IMG/VR virus record: IMGVR_UViG_3300023245_000006
Location: 32,704-96,703 of that record
Source: a virus
Length of the DNA: 64,000 nt
Strand: one strand, 5' to 3'
Shown: positions 32,149 to 39,560 of the stretch, in pieces
Layout of the letters: the number at the start of each line of letters is the position of its first letter
How positions within the stretch are numbered: the first letter of the stretch is position 1
Notes under the pieces: model-generated
The model's input: only the letters and a program-made list of their open reading frames with translations
Databases searched by the model: none
Told to the model about the DNA's origin: nothing
Position numbers and translations under genes: made by a program

Positions 32149-32547
32149 ATGGTTGACGATATTATCAAAACCCAAGAATATGTTGAACGTGGGTGGAGAG
32201 ACCATTCTATGATGGTTTTAACCAACGTTGCTGATCATACTAAACTCATCCGTGAAATGATGACTGATTCGTCCAATTCTCAACGAGAATTGGCAGTAAA
32301 TTTAGCACTAGATTCTGTATGGAAAGAAACGTTCACCAAGAATTTAAAATCAATAGAAGATGATATAAAAATCATTCAAGATGAATTAAGAAATAGGACT
32401 TCGCGAATAGATACCCTCGAAAATGATGATGTTGTTGAAAAGGTGTCTAATTTACGAGTTAAAGGAATATGGATCGCATTAGGAGGTGTATTAATAATTG
32501 TTGTTGATATTGCCTTCAAGTTATGGGATTCTCTTTTTAAAGGTTAA
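32149..32547 (+). CDS. coiled-coil protein with C-terminal TM anchor, 132 aa
   Basis: Long charged helix (SIEDDIKIIQDELRNRTSRI) followed by one transmembrane helix (GIWIALGGVLIIVVDIAF). It begins 6 nt after the PAS gene, so the two probably work together, perhaps at the membrane or virion. Its stop overlaps the convergent gene by 4 nt. Confidence 0.7.
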   Translation: MVDDIIKTQEYVERGWRDHSMMVLTNVADHTKLIREMMTDSSNSQRELAVNLALDSVWKETFTKNLKSIEDDIKIIQDELRNRTSRIDTLENDDVVEKVSNLRVKGIWIALGGVLIIVVDIAFKLWDSLFKG

Positions 32548-33230
32548 ATATCTTCGGAATAGTTTCGAATCTCTAGATCTTTAATCTTCAAAAGTTTGGC
32601 TTTTTTATCTAGTGACATATCCCACTCATCTCGATAGTTGCGATGAAGTTGTTTCCATCCATCGTTCTGTTCCATGAAATTATTTAGGCGAAACAATTCA
32701 GATTCATAATCATCTTCTCGGGTTTTTATTTCGGTGATATATGCTGCCTTATATTTCCATTCGAGCATGTGTGCAGAAACTTGTGGGAAATAATATTTAT
32801 AAATAACATTCTTACTACCATAAGAAATGGTCTTTCTTTTAACCTTAAACCATTTACGTTCAAAGGATGGGTTAAATCCGGATTTATCAAACTTTTCCTG
32901 AGTCAAGGGTCGTAGTAATTGTCCTTCGACATAATAAGACAGCGCATCTGGACCATAAGATATAATTTCACTAGATGTTCGATAACTCTTTCCGTCGTTC
33001 TTTTTACCCAAAACCCAATGATTACAGGCATCGACAACTTGTTGAACCTGTTCACCGATAGAAGAACGAAGAACATCTTTACGAACTTGGAAGAATCTCC
33101 AGTGCCCAACGAAAATCTTATTTTCGAGAGGTTTGTAAGGTGCTTTTCGAATAAGATCATACAATTCGCTGATCCGTTCATTCACACGATGGAATTGTTT
33201 GAATTTCGATTCTTTTTTATTGAGTAACAT
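32544..33230 (-). CDS. hypothetical phage protein, 228 aa
   Basis: Start at 33230 (MLLNKKESKFKQFHRVNERI). Contains HWRFFQVRKDVLRSSIGEQV and a Lys/Trp-rich centre; no known fold recognised. Basic, so possibly nucleic-acid-binding. Confidence 0.65.
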   Translation of the reverse strand: MLLNKKESKFKQFHRVNERISELYDLIRKAPYKPLENKIFVGHWRFFQVRKDVLRSSIGEQVQQVVDACNHWVLGKKNDGKSYRTSSEIISYGPDALSYYVEGQLLRPLTQEKFDKSGFNPSFERKWFKVKRKTISYGSKNVIYKYYFPQVSAHMLEWKYKAAYITEIKTREDDYESELFRLNNFMEQNDGWKQLHRNYRDEWDMSLDKKAKLLKIKDLEIRNYSEDI

Positions 33231-33329
33231 AATTTTATTAGATGTGCTATGGGTTTTCCTCTTAGTTATGCACGTATAATGGTATATATTTGGGGATCTG
33301 TCAAACAAATTTTAGAACATTTTGAAAAT

Positions 33330-33421
33330 TGGCGGATAGTGAGAGAATTGAACTCTCGCTGGCCTTTCGACCAGACCAGTTTTCCAAACTGGCGCAACAA
33401 ACCAACATTTGCCTACCCTCC
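33330..33421 (-). tRNA. tRNA-Ser(GGA)
   Basis: Anticodon loop TTGGAAA in a CCAGT/ACTGG stem, T arm GAGAG/CTCTC, long variable arm GCTGGCC-type, encoded CCA. One acceptor mismatch. Confidence 0.85.
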
Positions 33422-33426
33422 ATATG

Positions 33427-33515
33427 CGGAACGCCAGAGGATCGAACTCTGACCACCCTTTCGAGTGGATAAATTTAGCAAACTTACGCAGCAAGCCAAT
33501 ATCTGCCTACGTTCC
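33427..33515 (-). tRNA. tRNA-Ser(GCT)
   Basis: Anticodon loop TTGCTAA, T arm CAGAG/CTCTG, long variable arm, acceptor GGAACGT/GCGTTCC. The 3' end is followed by CAT, not CCA. Confidence 0.85.
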
Positions 33516-33521
33516 AAAATA

Positions 33522-33953
33522 TCAATAAACAAATTGTTCAAAAAGGTCAGCACTAGAATTCCTCCCAACATCTCCCACTGGCAAAACGAGAATCGGTTTA
33601 CATTTAGAATGAAGATTCAAATCAATACATACCTGAATCATATCATCATAATGAATTTCGATTCCTAATTCATTAATAATCTCACTTTTAGGATTGTGAT
33701 GGGTGCAATGGATATGATCAATCGGGACCATTAAGTCATGATCTCGGATAAAATGAATCATTTCTAATTTACCCACCAATTTACGAAATGATACGATATG
33801 GACGTTATCACCCTTGGCAATATGTTCCGACATCACCTTACTAATCTTCTCGTTGAGGTCGATTACATAGTTGTTACCAGCCCAAACCAATGAGTCCCCA
33901 GAGGTTCTGCGAGGGATAGCCAAACAATCATCAAAATCGAATGAAATTTTCAT
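33522..33953 (-). CDS. HAD-like phosphatase, 143 aa
   Basis: HAD motif I at the N terminus (MKISFDFDDCLAIP) and motif II-like HIVSFRK; then HYDDMIQV. Resembles small phage polynucleotide- or nucleotide-phosphatase-like HAD proteins. Operon with the next gene. Confidence 0.7.
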   Translation of the reverse strand: MKISFDFDDCLAIPRRTSGDSLVWAGNNYVIDLNEKISKVMSEHIAKGDNVHIVSFRKLVGKLEMIHFIRDHDLMVPIDHIHCTHHNPKSEIINELGIEIHYDDMIQVCIDLNLHSKCKPILVLPVGDVGRNSSADLFEQFVY

Positions 33954-33955
33954 AA

Positions 33956-34309
33956 TTATACAGAAGGACTAATTAAACTTCTTGCGTATTCCCCCGCGAC
34001 CTGACGGACTGCCAATTTAACTAAAAATATGGAAAGTTCTTCCTCTGATAATTTTTTAATCTCATTAATATATTTGCGCTCACGTTCATCGGTCGGAGGT
34101 TTGATAAAATGAGATTTTAGCAAATGAATATCTCCATGCCCAATTTGAAGAGTTAGATCGACAGGTTTTTGGTAATTGGTGCGTGTTTCTTCCGCCAGTT
34201 CCACGGCAAATGAATTATCAAATAAACGGTTCGCAGCTTTGCAGTGTTTTTTGAGAGCTTCGTCTGGATCGCCCAACCGAGAACCGGCTAATGTTTTTTC
34301 CTTTTTCAT
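33956..34309 (-). CDS. hypothetical protein, 117 aa
   Basis: Starts MKKEKTLAGSRLGDPDEALK; a helical protein with LSIFLVKLAVRQVAGEYARS near the end. Operon-internal ATAATATG start. No family recognised. Confidence 0.65.
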   Translation of the reverse strand: MKKEKTLAGSRLGDPDEALKKHCKAANRLFDNSFAVELAEETRTNYQKPVDLTLQIGHGDIHLLKSHFIKPPTDERERKYINEIKKLSEEELSIFLVKLAVRQVAGEYARSLISPSV

Positions 34310-34339
34310 ATTATTTATTGTTTGTATGCCTCGACATTA

Positions 34340-34825
34340 TCAATCTTTTATAGATTTGTCAAGTATCCATTCTGGAGTTTCTCGCTTTTTCCAATTAAAA
34401 AGATGCTTCTTACCAACTCGATAATAATTTCGATAATCTTCAATGTGATTTTTAGTTTCTGGGATCAAATCCTTGAAGGTGCCGAAGCACCTTGGCACAG
34501 CGGTCATTTCAACATTTTCAATTTGTGGATCGTTTTGCCGATACCAATCAAGGACGCCTTCACCTTTATGGATCTTTCCGTACCGATATGTATATTCCTC
34601 ACATAGAGCCTGACAGTGCTCTATAGACCATTTAAAGTTAGATTTGGATGCCCGACACCACTTTGTCATTGGATGATTGGTGTGAGTCCATTTATAAGGT
34701 GCCGTGCCTTTGGGATATGCAGATGACAAACATTGATTTATTTCGGTAATAATTTTAACTACATGGCGATCTACATAATATTTTGCAGCTTCTTTAGGAT
34801 CAGAGGATAGATGAAATATGTTCAT
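34340..34825 (-). CDS. conserved phage protein, 161 aa
   Basis: N terminus MNIFHLSSDPKEAAKYYVDR then HVVKIITE, and LCEEYTYRYGKIHKGEGVLD, a pattern I recall from a widespread uncharacterised family in large phages. Conserved His/Trp residues suggest an enzyme, but no activity can be named. TTGACA at 34859-34864 upstream has an 18-nt spacer to TAAAGT. Confidence 0.65.
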   Translation of the reverse strand: MNIFHLSSDPKEAAKYYVDRHVVKIITEINQCLSSAYPKGTAPYKWTHTNHPMTKWCRASKSNFKWSIEHCQALCEEYTYRYGKIHKGEGVLDWYRQNDPQIENVEMTAVPRCFGTFKDLIPETKNHIEDYRNYYRVGKKHLFNWKKRETPEWILDKSIKD

Positions 34826-34928
34826 TGGTAACTTTTACTTTACCACACATGTTATATATATGTCAACTATCTATTTGAGAACCATCAATTGTCGCATTTT
34901 TTTCACTACATAATGCCTTTATCTAGGG

Positions 34929-35019
34929 TGGGCGTGGTGGGGATCGAACCCACGATGTTTAACCACTTGGGTCATCGATTTTAAGTCGATGGTGTTTCAG
35001 CCAGCTTCACCACACGCCC
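34929..35019 (-). tRNA. tRNA-Leu(TAA)
   Basis: Acceptor GGGCGTG/CACGCCC, anticodon loop CTTAAAA in ATCGA/TCGAT, long variable arm, T arm GTGGG/CCCAC. The 3' end reads ACCC. Confidence 0.87.
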
Positions 35020-35024
35020 ATATT

Positions 35025-35396
35025 CTAAAATTTTCTTTCTTTCAGGTCATATTCAGAAGCAATGGCCCAACCATCTTGAACAAATAATCGAATCCAAAGA
35101 TAATAACTAACGTCGGATGTTAGGGTTGATAATCCGACATCCCAATAATCATGATTTTTGGGATATTCTTGAGGAAGGAAAGACATGTCCTTATAAATAA
35201 AACTATACAATGTGTGATCATAATTCAACCCCATTTGTAAAATTTCTTCTACGGTTTTATCCGTCTTTTGTCGTGCCACAGATTTTGAACAATCTAATTG
35301 ATCTACCTTAGTATCATAAGACGCCATTAGACAGTCTCTTAGGACCATTTCGGTTTGAGATTCTGGTAAAATGATTTGTATAGGTCTATGATTCAT
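35025..35396 (-). CDS. hypothetical protein, 123 aa
   Basis: Starts MNHRPIQIILPESQTEMVLR; C-terminal YLWIRLFVQDGWAIASEYDL. Follows the next gene in one unit. No family recognised. Confidence 0.65.
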   Translation of the reverse strand: MNHRPIQIILPESQTEMVLRDCLMASYDTKVDQLDCSKSVARQKTDKTVEEILQMGLNYDHTLYSFIYKDMSFLPQEYPKNHDYWDVGLSTLTSDVSYYLWIRLFVQDGWAIASEYDLKERKF

Positions 35397-35400
35397 AATA

Positions 35401-35781
35401 TTAACTCAGACATGGGACGAACTCTACCCAATTTTCAATAAATTCTTGAAATGCCGCTTCATCTCTTTCTACCTTTTCTCTCCAATCTTGAAAGTGGGTT
35501 TTAGTAATTTTATGTCTATAATTATAACCGTGGCACTCGCATCGAGGCACGAATTCGTCCAAACCCGAAAAATCTAATCGAAGTGCGCTCTTGGCCGCAC
35601 CGATACTCGGCCAGATGGTTTTCTTTGATTTGGTGGTGATAAATTGTTGATTAGATAGTAATCTCACCCGAACCGGAGTGCTCCGTTTTTTAAGAATTTT
35701 TTCTTTTCGTTTCATAAACTCCAAGGACCACCATTCGAGAACTTCTACATCTTCTATCGGTATATTCAGTTTTATGTTCAT
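35401..35781 (-). CDS. hypothetical protein, 126 aa
   Basis: Starts MNIKLNIPIEDVEVLEWWSL; a basic centre and a CECHGYNYRHK motif that may hold a metal. The C terminus is acidic and aromatic. Promoter-supported start with a purine-rich GGGGAG just before the ATG. Confidence 0.65.
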   Translation of the reverse strand: MNIKLNIPIEDVEVLEWWSLEFMKRKEKILKKRSTPVRVRLLSNQQFITTKSKKTIWPSIGAAKSALRLDFSGLDEFVPRCECHGYNYRHKITKTHFQDWREKVERDEAAFQEFIENWVEFVPCLS

Positions 35782-35787
35782 CTCCCC

Positions 35788-35815
35788 AATATAAACATGT
35801 TTAGAGGATTGTCAA
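35788..35815 (-). promoter_or_regulatory. early-type promoter
   Basis: TTGACA (35810-35815), 16 nt, TATATT (35788-35793), 6 nt, ATG at 35781. Confidence 0.75.
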
Positions 35816-35823
35816 CAAATAAA

Positions 35824-35902
35824 TGGTGCAATAGGAGAATTTCGAAATCTCATGTGTCCTTTAACCTTTCTACGGCTCCGCAAGCCGAGGGTTTACTATT
35901 GC
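35824..35902 (-). ncRNA. tRNA-like RNA, type X copy 1
   Basis: Perfect acceptor GCAATAG/CTATTGC, T-like arm and encoded CCA, but the centre folds as AACC/GGTT around a CTC/GAG hairpin rather than as D and anticodon arms. Closely similar to 41434-41512, sharing the AAGGACxCAT segment. Confidence 0.55.
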
Positions 35903-35946
35903 ATATTTAAACCATATGAAACTACTTATTATTTAAAAAAGTTTTA

Positions 35947-36096
35947 CCAGCTACGGGGAATATCAGCAAAGCAGGTGAGTGAGAATTTCATCTGGACTCT
36001 TTATTGATCCCGAGTGCCCAATCGTCCTTGGTCTCCTTTCTCAAAGGGAGATTTCATGATCAGGTGCGTATAGCGTGTGTACTGCTATACGGCTGG
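35947..36096 (-). ncRNA. candidate structured RNA a
   Basis: CCAGC/GCTGG closes about 150 nt with internal hairpins GTATAGC/GCTATAC (36068-36090) and TCTCC/GGGAGA. No reading frame. Function unknown. Confidence 0.4.
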
Positions 36097-36102
36097 CAAA
36101 AT

Positions 36103-36176
36103 TGGCGATCCGTGCGAGAATCAAACTCGCGATAAAACACTGAGAATGTTTTGTGTTATCATTACACTAATGGATC
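36103..36176 (-). tRNA. tRNA-Glu(CTC)
   Basis: Anticodon loop TTCTCAG in AAACA/TGTTT, T arm GCGAG/CTCGC, encoded CCA. Confidence 0.8.
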
Positions 36177-36193
36177 GAAATTAAAAATGCACC

Positions 36194-36291
36194 CTCTCAA
36201 ACGTCTAGTCTTTTTTAATCACGGTCTCGATAACCGCTTTTTATTTAACCCATCTAGGCCATACCCCAATGTTTGTCTCGTTTTGTGAGAG
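36194..36291 (-). ncRNA. candidate structured RNA b
   Basis: CTCTC/GAGAG with an adjacent AAACG/CGTTT pairing closes about 98 nt between two tRNA positions. No reading frame. Confidence 0.35.
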
Positions 36292-36301
36292 AAATTGTAT
36301 G

Positions 36302-36367
36302 CTGCGAACCTTGGACTCGAACCAAGACTATACCTGATTCGGGGTGACTACCATTCCCTAGTTCGAA
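36302..36367 (-). pseudogene. degenerate tRNA, 66 nt
   Basis: Good T arm (CTTGG/CCAAG) and mostly paired acceptor, but the D and anticodon region is about 7 nt too short and no anticodon loop can be drawn. Confidence 0.45.
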
Positions 36368-36411
36368 TTAAAAAATTTTTCTTGTTATGTGCATATTACG
36401 CCAAAAGAGAA

Positions 36412-36519
36412 TCAGACCTTACCATTTACGGGGTATCCTTTTACTTCCACGGTTAGACGAAATCCAACATGAACGTCAATATCTAACTTTGACACGCTCA
36501 TGTTATCACAGACACCCAT
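36412..36519 (-). CDS. possible small protein, 35 aa, maybe a broken longer gene
   Basis: Frame MGVCDNMSVSKLDIDVHVGF then RLTVEVKGYPVNGKV. The same frame continues upstream to an ATG at 36582 but is cut by one TAG (MTITFKE-stop-SETRVSDINGPYF). Either a nonsense-mutated gene or chance. Confidence 0.35.
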   Translation of the reverse strand: MGVCDNMSVSKLDIDVHVGFRLTVEVKGYPVNGKV

Positions 36520-36639
36520 AAAATATGGACCGTTGATATCGGAGACTCGCGTTTCGCTCTACTCTTTAAAGGTAATTGTCATAGACAATCAGAATTTATC
36601 ATTCGTTGCTGCTTCTAAGCCAACCTCTAACAAGAAAAA

Positions 36640-36727
36640 TGGCGGATCATAATCGCATCGAACGATTAGCCTTTTAGAGCTACTACTATTTTCAAAATAG
36701 TTTGAGGAGCCTACCTCAGTATGATCC
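36640..36727 (-). tRNA. tRNA-Ser(TGA)
   Basis: Perfect acceptor GGATCAT/ATGATCC, anticodon loop TTTGAAA in ACTAT/ATAGT, long variable arm, T arm AATCG/CGATT, encoded CCA. Confidence 0.88.
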
Positions 36728-36773
36728 ATATAATTTTTTCGGGCGGTTAAAGCCCCATTTAAATTATATGAAA

Positions 36774-36948
36774 GAGAGAACCAAGGTGTCTTTCGCGTAA
36801 CACTCCACGACTAGTTCTTGCTGTATCAAAGCCCTGTTTTCACACATGGCTTGGTTAGGATCATCCTTCGATCAATTCAATGATCTACTGTGGTATGACC
36901 CAGACCCCGATATACTATATGCAGGGTATTTAGTTTTTTGGTTCTCTC
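36774..36948 (-). ncRNA. candidate structured RNA c
   Basis: An 11-bp perfect long-range stem (GAGAGAACCAA/TTGGTTCTCTC) closes about 175 nt with hairpins GATCA/TGATC, AGCC/GGCT and GTGT/ACAC (loop with GCGAAAG). No reading frame. Confidence 0.5.
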
Positions 36949-36965
36949 AATCAAATTCAAAATTA

Positions 36966-37038
36966 ATTCTTCGATAGGGTTAGAACCTACATCTCTTGTA
37001 TACTATCACAAGGCTCTGGGGCATTGAGCTACGAAGAA
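36966..37038 (-). tRNA. tRNA-like gene with 8-nt anticodon loop
   Basis: Perfect acceptor TTCTTCG/CGAAGAA, D stem GCTC/GAGC, T arm GTAGG/CCTAT. The anticodon stem CTTGT/ACAAG encloses eight bases (GATAGTAT), so the anticodon cannot be assigned. No CCA. Confidence 0.55.
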
Positions 37039-37069
37039 ATTTAATAAAAATGGTCCCCATCACGGTGAT

Positions 37070-37202
37070 TCTCCGCGCCAAAGTCCCCACGGACTTCGTT
37101 CTATTATGTTAAACTATCAAGGGATTTAAAATTAATTGAGCATCTACAGACCGTTCTGTATATCCATCCCCAAGGGACAAATTGGAGCCACAGGCGCGGA
37201 GA
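37070..37202 (-). ncRNA. candidate structured RNA d
   Basis: A 10-bp perfect stem TCTCCGCGCC/GGCGCGGAGA closes about 133 nt with hairpins AGTCC/GGACT and ACAGA/TCTGT. No reading frame. Confidence 0.5.
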
Positions 37203-37303
37203 CCTCTCGGCAATCTCCAACTCTTAGACATTTCTGAACAAGTGTGTTGGCCATCATTCTCACTTAACACTCAAATTTAATGGTAGGTGTTCCCTACCTG
37301 ATG

Positions 37304-37392
37304 CACTGCAACTAGGATTCGAACCTAGATACCTCTTTCGAGGAATACGCGAAGTTAACAGCTTCGTCCCTTACCAGTTAGGGTATCGCAGT
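37304..37392 (-). tRNA. tRNA with Asn anticodon (GTT) and long variable arm
   Basis: Acceptor ACTGCGA/TTGCAGT, D stem CCCT/AGGG, anticodon loop CTGTTAA in CGAAG/CTTCG, T arm CTAGG/CCTAG. The variable region is about 21 nt and forms a CCTC/GAGG arm, a class II feature not expected for Asn. Confidence 0.8.
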
Positions 37393-37399
37393 AAAAACT

Positions 37400-37451
37400 A
37401 GATGCAGTTTTTTGTGTTTAATATACAATTTTTTGATTGCTGTATGCACCT
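37400..37451 (-). ncRNA. structured hairpin, copy C
   Basis: Ends AGATGC and GCACCT can pair; the loop holds an A-run and CAGCAATCAA, as in copies A and B at 29506-29627. It lies between a tRNA and the divergent homing nuclease gene. Confidence 0.45.
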
Positions 37452-37500
37452 AAATTCTGAAAATAAACTTGCACTTTAGGTGGATTTCTACCCCGTTTAG

Positions 37501-37508
37501 TGTAAGTA
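37501..37508 (+). promoter_or_regulatory. T4-late-like promoter box of homing nuclease
   Basis: TGTAAGTA, 5 nt before the ATG at 37514. Confidence 0.6.
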
Positions 37509-37513
37509 GTTAT

Positions 37514-38380
37514 ATGAATATTATATCCGATATAGCAAAATTAAAAAGTCATGATCTCGTTGAGTTAAAATGTGAAAGATGCGAAAAACAATTCTTTTCC
37601 AAAAAACGAATTGTATTGGATAAAAGGAGAATTTTGAAATCTAAAAATCATATGCTTTTCTGTTCTCGGGGATGTTTAGAAATACACTCTGGTAATCGAA
37701 TTTTATGCAAATGTGCCCAATGTGATAAAGATGTATGTAAACCATTAAAAGATTTTAAGAAATCCTCTAATCATTTTTGCACATCTTCGTGTGCTGCGAA
37801 ATTTAATATTCCACGAAGGGAATCTATATGGACCCCTGAATTGAGGAATAAAATGTCGGCTTATGCGAAAAAGAATTACACACAACCTATACATATTAAA
37901 ACAGGAACTTATAAAACATGTCTGATATGTGATAAAGAATTTTACTGCTCACCGTCAAGCAGTCAAAGAAAATTTTGTAGTTTACCGTGTTCATATAAAA
38001 ATCCTAATCTCGGTGGATATAGAGAAAATTCCACCCGACTACATCGTTGTTTTTATAATGGTATCAAAATGGATTCGGGTTCCGAAGCGCAATTTGCCGA
38101 ACTTTTGGATGATAATAATATCAAATGGTCTAAAAACACAACTACATTCTTTCATTACATTTACCGAGGGAAAAATAAGAAATATTATCCAGATTTTTAT
38201 CTCGAAGATTTGAAGTTGTGGGTGGAAATTAAAGGAAAATTTTATATCGAGGATTGGTTGCCTAATAAAATCCAATCTGTGAAAGATGATAATCAGAAAA
38301 TCATTCTTATTGATTCGGATCATTTGAAACATAAAGAAGAAATTTTGAGAAGAATATCAACAGAATCTTCGCGTATTTAA
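37514..38380 (+). CDS. zinc-finger homing endonuclease with PD-(D/E)xK/Vsr-like core, 288 aa
   Basis: Several Cys4-type fingers (LKCERCEKQFF, FCSRGCLE, CAQCDKDVCK, CLICDKEFYC) precede a nuclease core: SGSEAQFAELLDDNNIKWSK, then KKYYPDFYLEDLKLWVEIKG and KIILIDSDHLK. Start at 37514 (MNIISDIAKLKSHD), 5 nt after the late box, not the longer frame from 37469. Opposite in strand to the surrounding tRNAs. Confidence 0.82.
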   Translation: MNIISDIAKLKSHDLVELKCERCEKQFFSKKRIVLDKRRILKSKNHMLFCSRGCLEIHSGNRILCKCAQCDKDVCKPLKDFKKSSNHFCTSSCAAKFNIPRRESIWTPELRNKMSAYAKKNYTQPIHIKTGTYKTCLICDKEFYCSPSSSQRKFCSLPCSYKNPNLGGYRENSTRLHRCFYNGIKMDSGSEAQFAELLDDNNIKWSKNTTTFFHYIYRGKNKKYYPDFYLEDLKLWVEIKGKFYIEDWLPNKIQSVKDDNQKIILIDSDHLKHKEEILRRISTESSRI

Positions 38381-38383
38381 AGG

Positions 38384-38457
38384 CGGAACCAAAGGGACTC
38401 GAACCCTCAAATCATCTCCGTGACAGGGAGGCGCATTTTCCAGCTTGCTATGATTCC
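38384..38457 (-). tRNA. tRNA-Asp(GTC), copy 1
   Basis: Acceptor GGAATCA/TGGTTCC, anticodon loop CTGTCAC, standard T loop. The 3' end is CCT, not CCA. Confidence 0.82.
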
Positions 38458-38542
38458 AGAAATTGGAGATCAAGTTGGGACTTTTACCCCTATCTTCACA
38501 CACTCCCGTCTCAACAAGTGCATCAGTTTTCTTTTACGTAAA

Positions 38543-38619
38543 TGGCGGAACCGATGGGACTCGAACCCACACGTAGCTTCCTTGACAGGGAAGTGAATTT
38601 TCCAGCTTTCTACGATTCC
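38543..38619 (-). tRNA. tRNA-Asp(GTC), copy 2
   Basis: Acceptor GGAATCG/CGGTTCC, anticodon loop CTGTCAA in CTTCC/GGAAG, encoded CCA. Near-duplicate of copy 1; the spacers share TTTTCTTTTACGTAAA. Confidence 0.85.
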
Positions 38620-38716
38620 ATAAATTGTCCCTATATACGGACTTTTACCGTTCGATAATGTTTCACATCTTGTTGCCCTATAAGGAAAGGCCATCGAATT
38701 TTCTTTTACGTAAAAA

Positions 38717-38791
38717 TGGTGGGCGTAGCAGGACTTGAACCTACACTTGGAGAGGACTTTGCCTGATATACATTTCATCTCCCATACGCTA
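38717..38791 (-). pseudogene. degenerate tRNA
   Basis: Normal length, good T arm and CCA, but only five of seven acceptor pairs and no regular anticodon stem-loop. Confidence 0.45.
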
Positions 38792-38794
38792 AAT

Positions 38795-38869
38795 TGGTGA
38801 TCTGCCTCCGAATCGAACGGAGTCATGGAAGGATGTAAACCTTCGGCCTTCCCACTTGGCGAGCAGACC
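38795..38869 (-). tRNA. tRNA-Val(TAC)
   Basis: Anticodon loop TTTACAT in GAAGG/CCTTC, D stem GCC/GGC, T arm CTCCG/CGGAG, encoded CCA. Confidence 0.87.
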
Positions 38870-38875
38870 ATAAAA

Positions 38876-39103
38876 TTATTTGTTTTTTTGTGACCATTCG
38901 TAAATATACCGAATACCATCATAGATAAAATAAAAACCAAAAAAGATGATCGGGATAAGAATGATAGCGGCCAATAATTGCCACCCAAAGGTGTAAAAAG
39001 CTACCGCAACAATAAACAACAACATAAACAAAAACAGACACCAAAATATAAGGTCGATCATTTCAAATATAAAACTCACCAAGTTTGCAATAATTTTCTT
39101 CAT
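38876..39103 (-). CDS. small membrane protein, 75 aa
   Basis: Two hydrophobic stretches (LIFWCLFLFMLLFIVAVAFY and LLAAIILIPIIFFGFYFIY) and a charged C terminus. A protein gene embedded in the tRNA array with its own strong promoter; role unknown. Confidence 0.75.
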   Translation of the reverse strand: MKKIIANLVSFIFEMIDLIFWCLFLFMLLFIVAVAFYTFGWQLLAAIILIPIIFFGFYFIYDGIRYIYEWSQKNK

Positions 39104-39109
39104 AGGGTG

Positions 39110-39137
39110 AAGATATCAAAATTTCAGATATTGTCAA
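39110..39137 (-). promoter_or_regulatory. early-type promoter
   Basis: TTGACA (39132-39137), 16 nt, TATCTT (39110-39115), 6 nt, ATG at 39103. Confidence 0.7.
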
Positions 39138-39145
39138 TTAAAAAG

Positions 39146-39221
39146 TGGAGTCATCTCTCGGTATCGAACCGAGCAACAAACCTTTTGCAGAGGTTGGGGT
39201 TCACCTGCTCCCTCAGAGGAC
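39146..39221 (-). tRNA. tRNA-Cys(GCA)
   Basis: Anticodon loop CTGCAAA in AACCT/AGGTT, T arm CTCGG/CCGAG, U discriminator as expected for Cys, encoded CCA. Confidence 0.87.
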
Positions 39222-39231
39222 TAAAATTCTT

Positions 39232-39365
39232 TAAACATGGTGGGATTTGGACCCACTCCTGCATTTGGAGGATTCATCTCTAAGAATAATGGATTTCGCA
39301 TCACTAGTAGATGTTCCAGAGTTCTTTCGATAATGCTGCGTCATTTACATTTCCGCCTCATGTTT
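39232..39365 (-). ncRNA. tRNA-Leu-like RNA with about 46-nt internal insertion
   Basis: Perfect acceptor AAACATG/CATGTTT, T arm GTGGG/CCCAC, class II variable arm TCCT/AGGA and a Leu-like D arm. An extra hairpin (GCATT/GATGC) sits between the D arm and a poor anticodon arm (TAG). Intron-like insertion or degenerate tRNA. Confidence 0.45.
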
Positions 39366-39370
39366 AAAAT

Positions 39371-39445
39371 TGGAGCGGGTGGGGAGGGACGATCTCCCAT
39401 CTGGGCATAGGCAATGCCCCATAATAGCCGTTATACGACACCCGC
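39371..39445 (-). tRNA. tRNA-Gly(GCC)
   Basis: Perfect acceptor GCGGGTG/CACCCGC, anticodon loop TTGCCTA in GGGCA/TGCCC, encoded CCA. Unusual T loop. Confidence 0.8.
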
Positions 39446-39450
39446 TTAAA

Positions 39451-39524
39451 TGGTGGAGCATATGATAATCGAAATCATAGACAAGAATTTTGCAAGAATT
39501 CTCCGCTGACCACAGCTATGCCCC
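39451..39524 (-). tRNA. tRNA-Ala(TGC)
   Basis: Acceptor GGGGCAT/ATGCTCC, anticodon loop CTTGCAA in GAATT/AATTC, D stem GCTG/CAGC, encoded CCA. Confidence 0.87.
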
Positions 39525-39560
39525 ATAAAATTTTTCCATGCTCTAATTCGAGCGGAATAA

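Noticed and set aside
33249-33494. Short frames over the first two tRNAs
   Set aside because: They translate tRNA-Ser genes and intergenic sequence.
36774-37202. Group I introns in tRNA genes
   Set aside because: No recognisable P7/G-binding-site pattern or split tRNA exons; left as unclassified structured RNAs.
38470-38988. Minus-strand 172-codon frame
   Set aside because: It runs through two tRNA genes, a degenerate tRNA and the small membrane-protein gene in another frame; a by-product of tRNA sequence.
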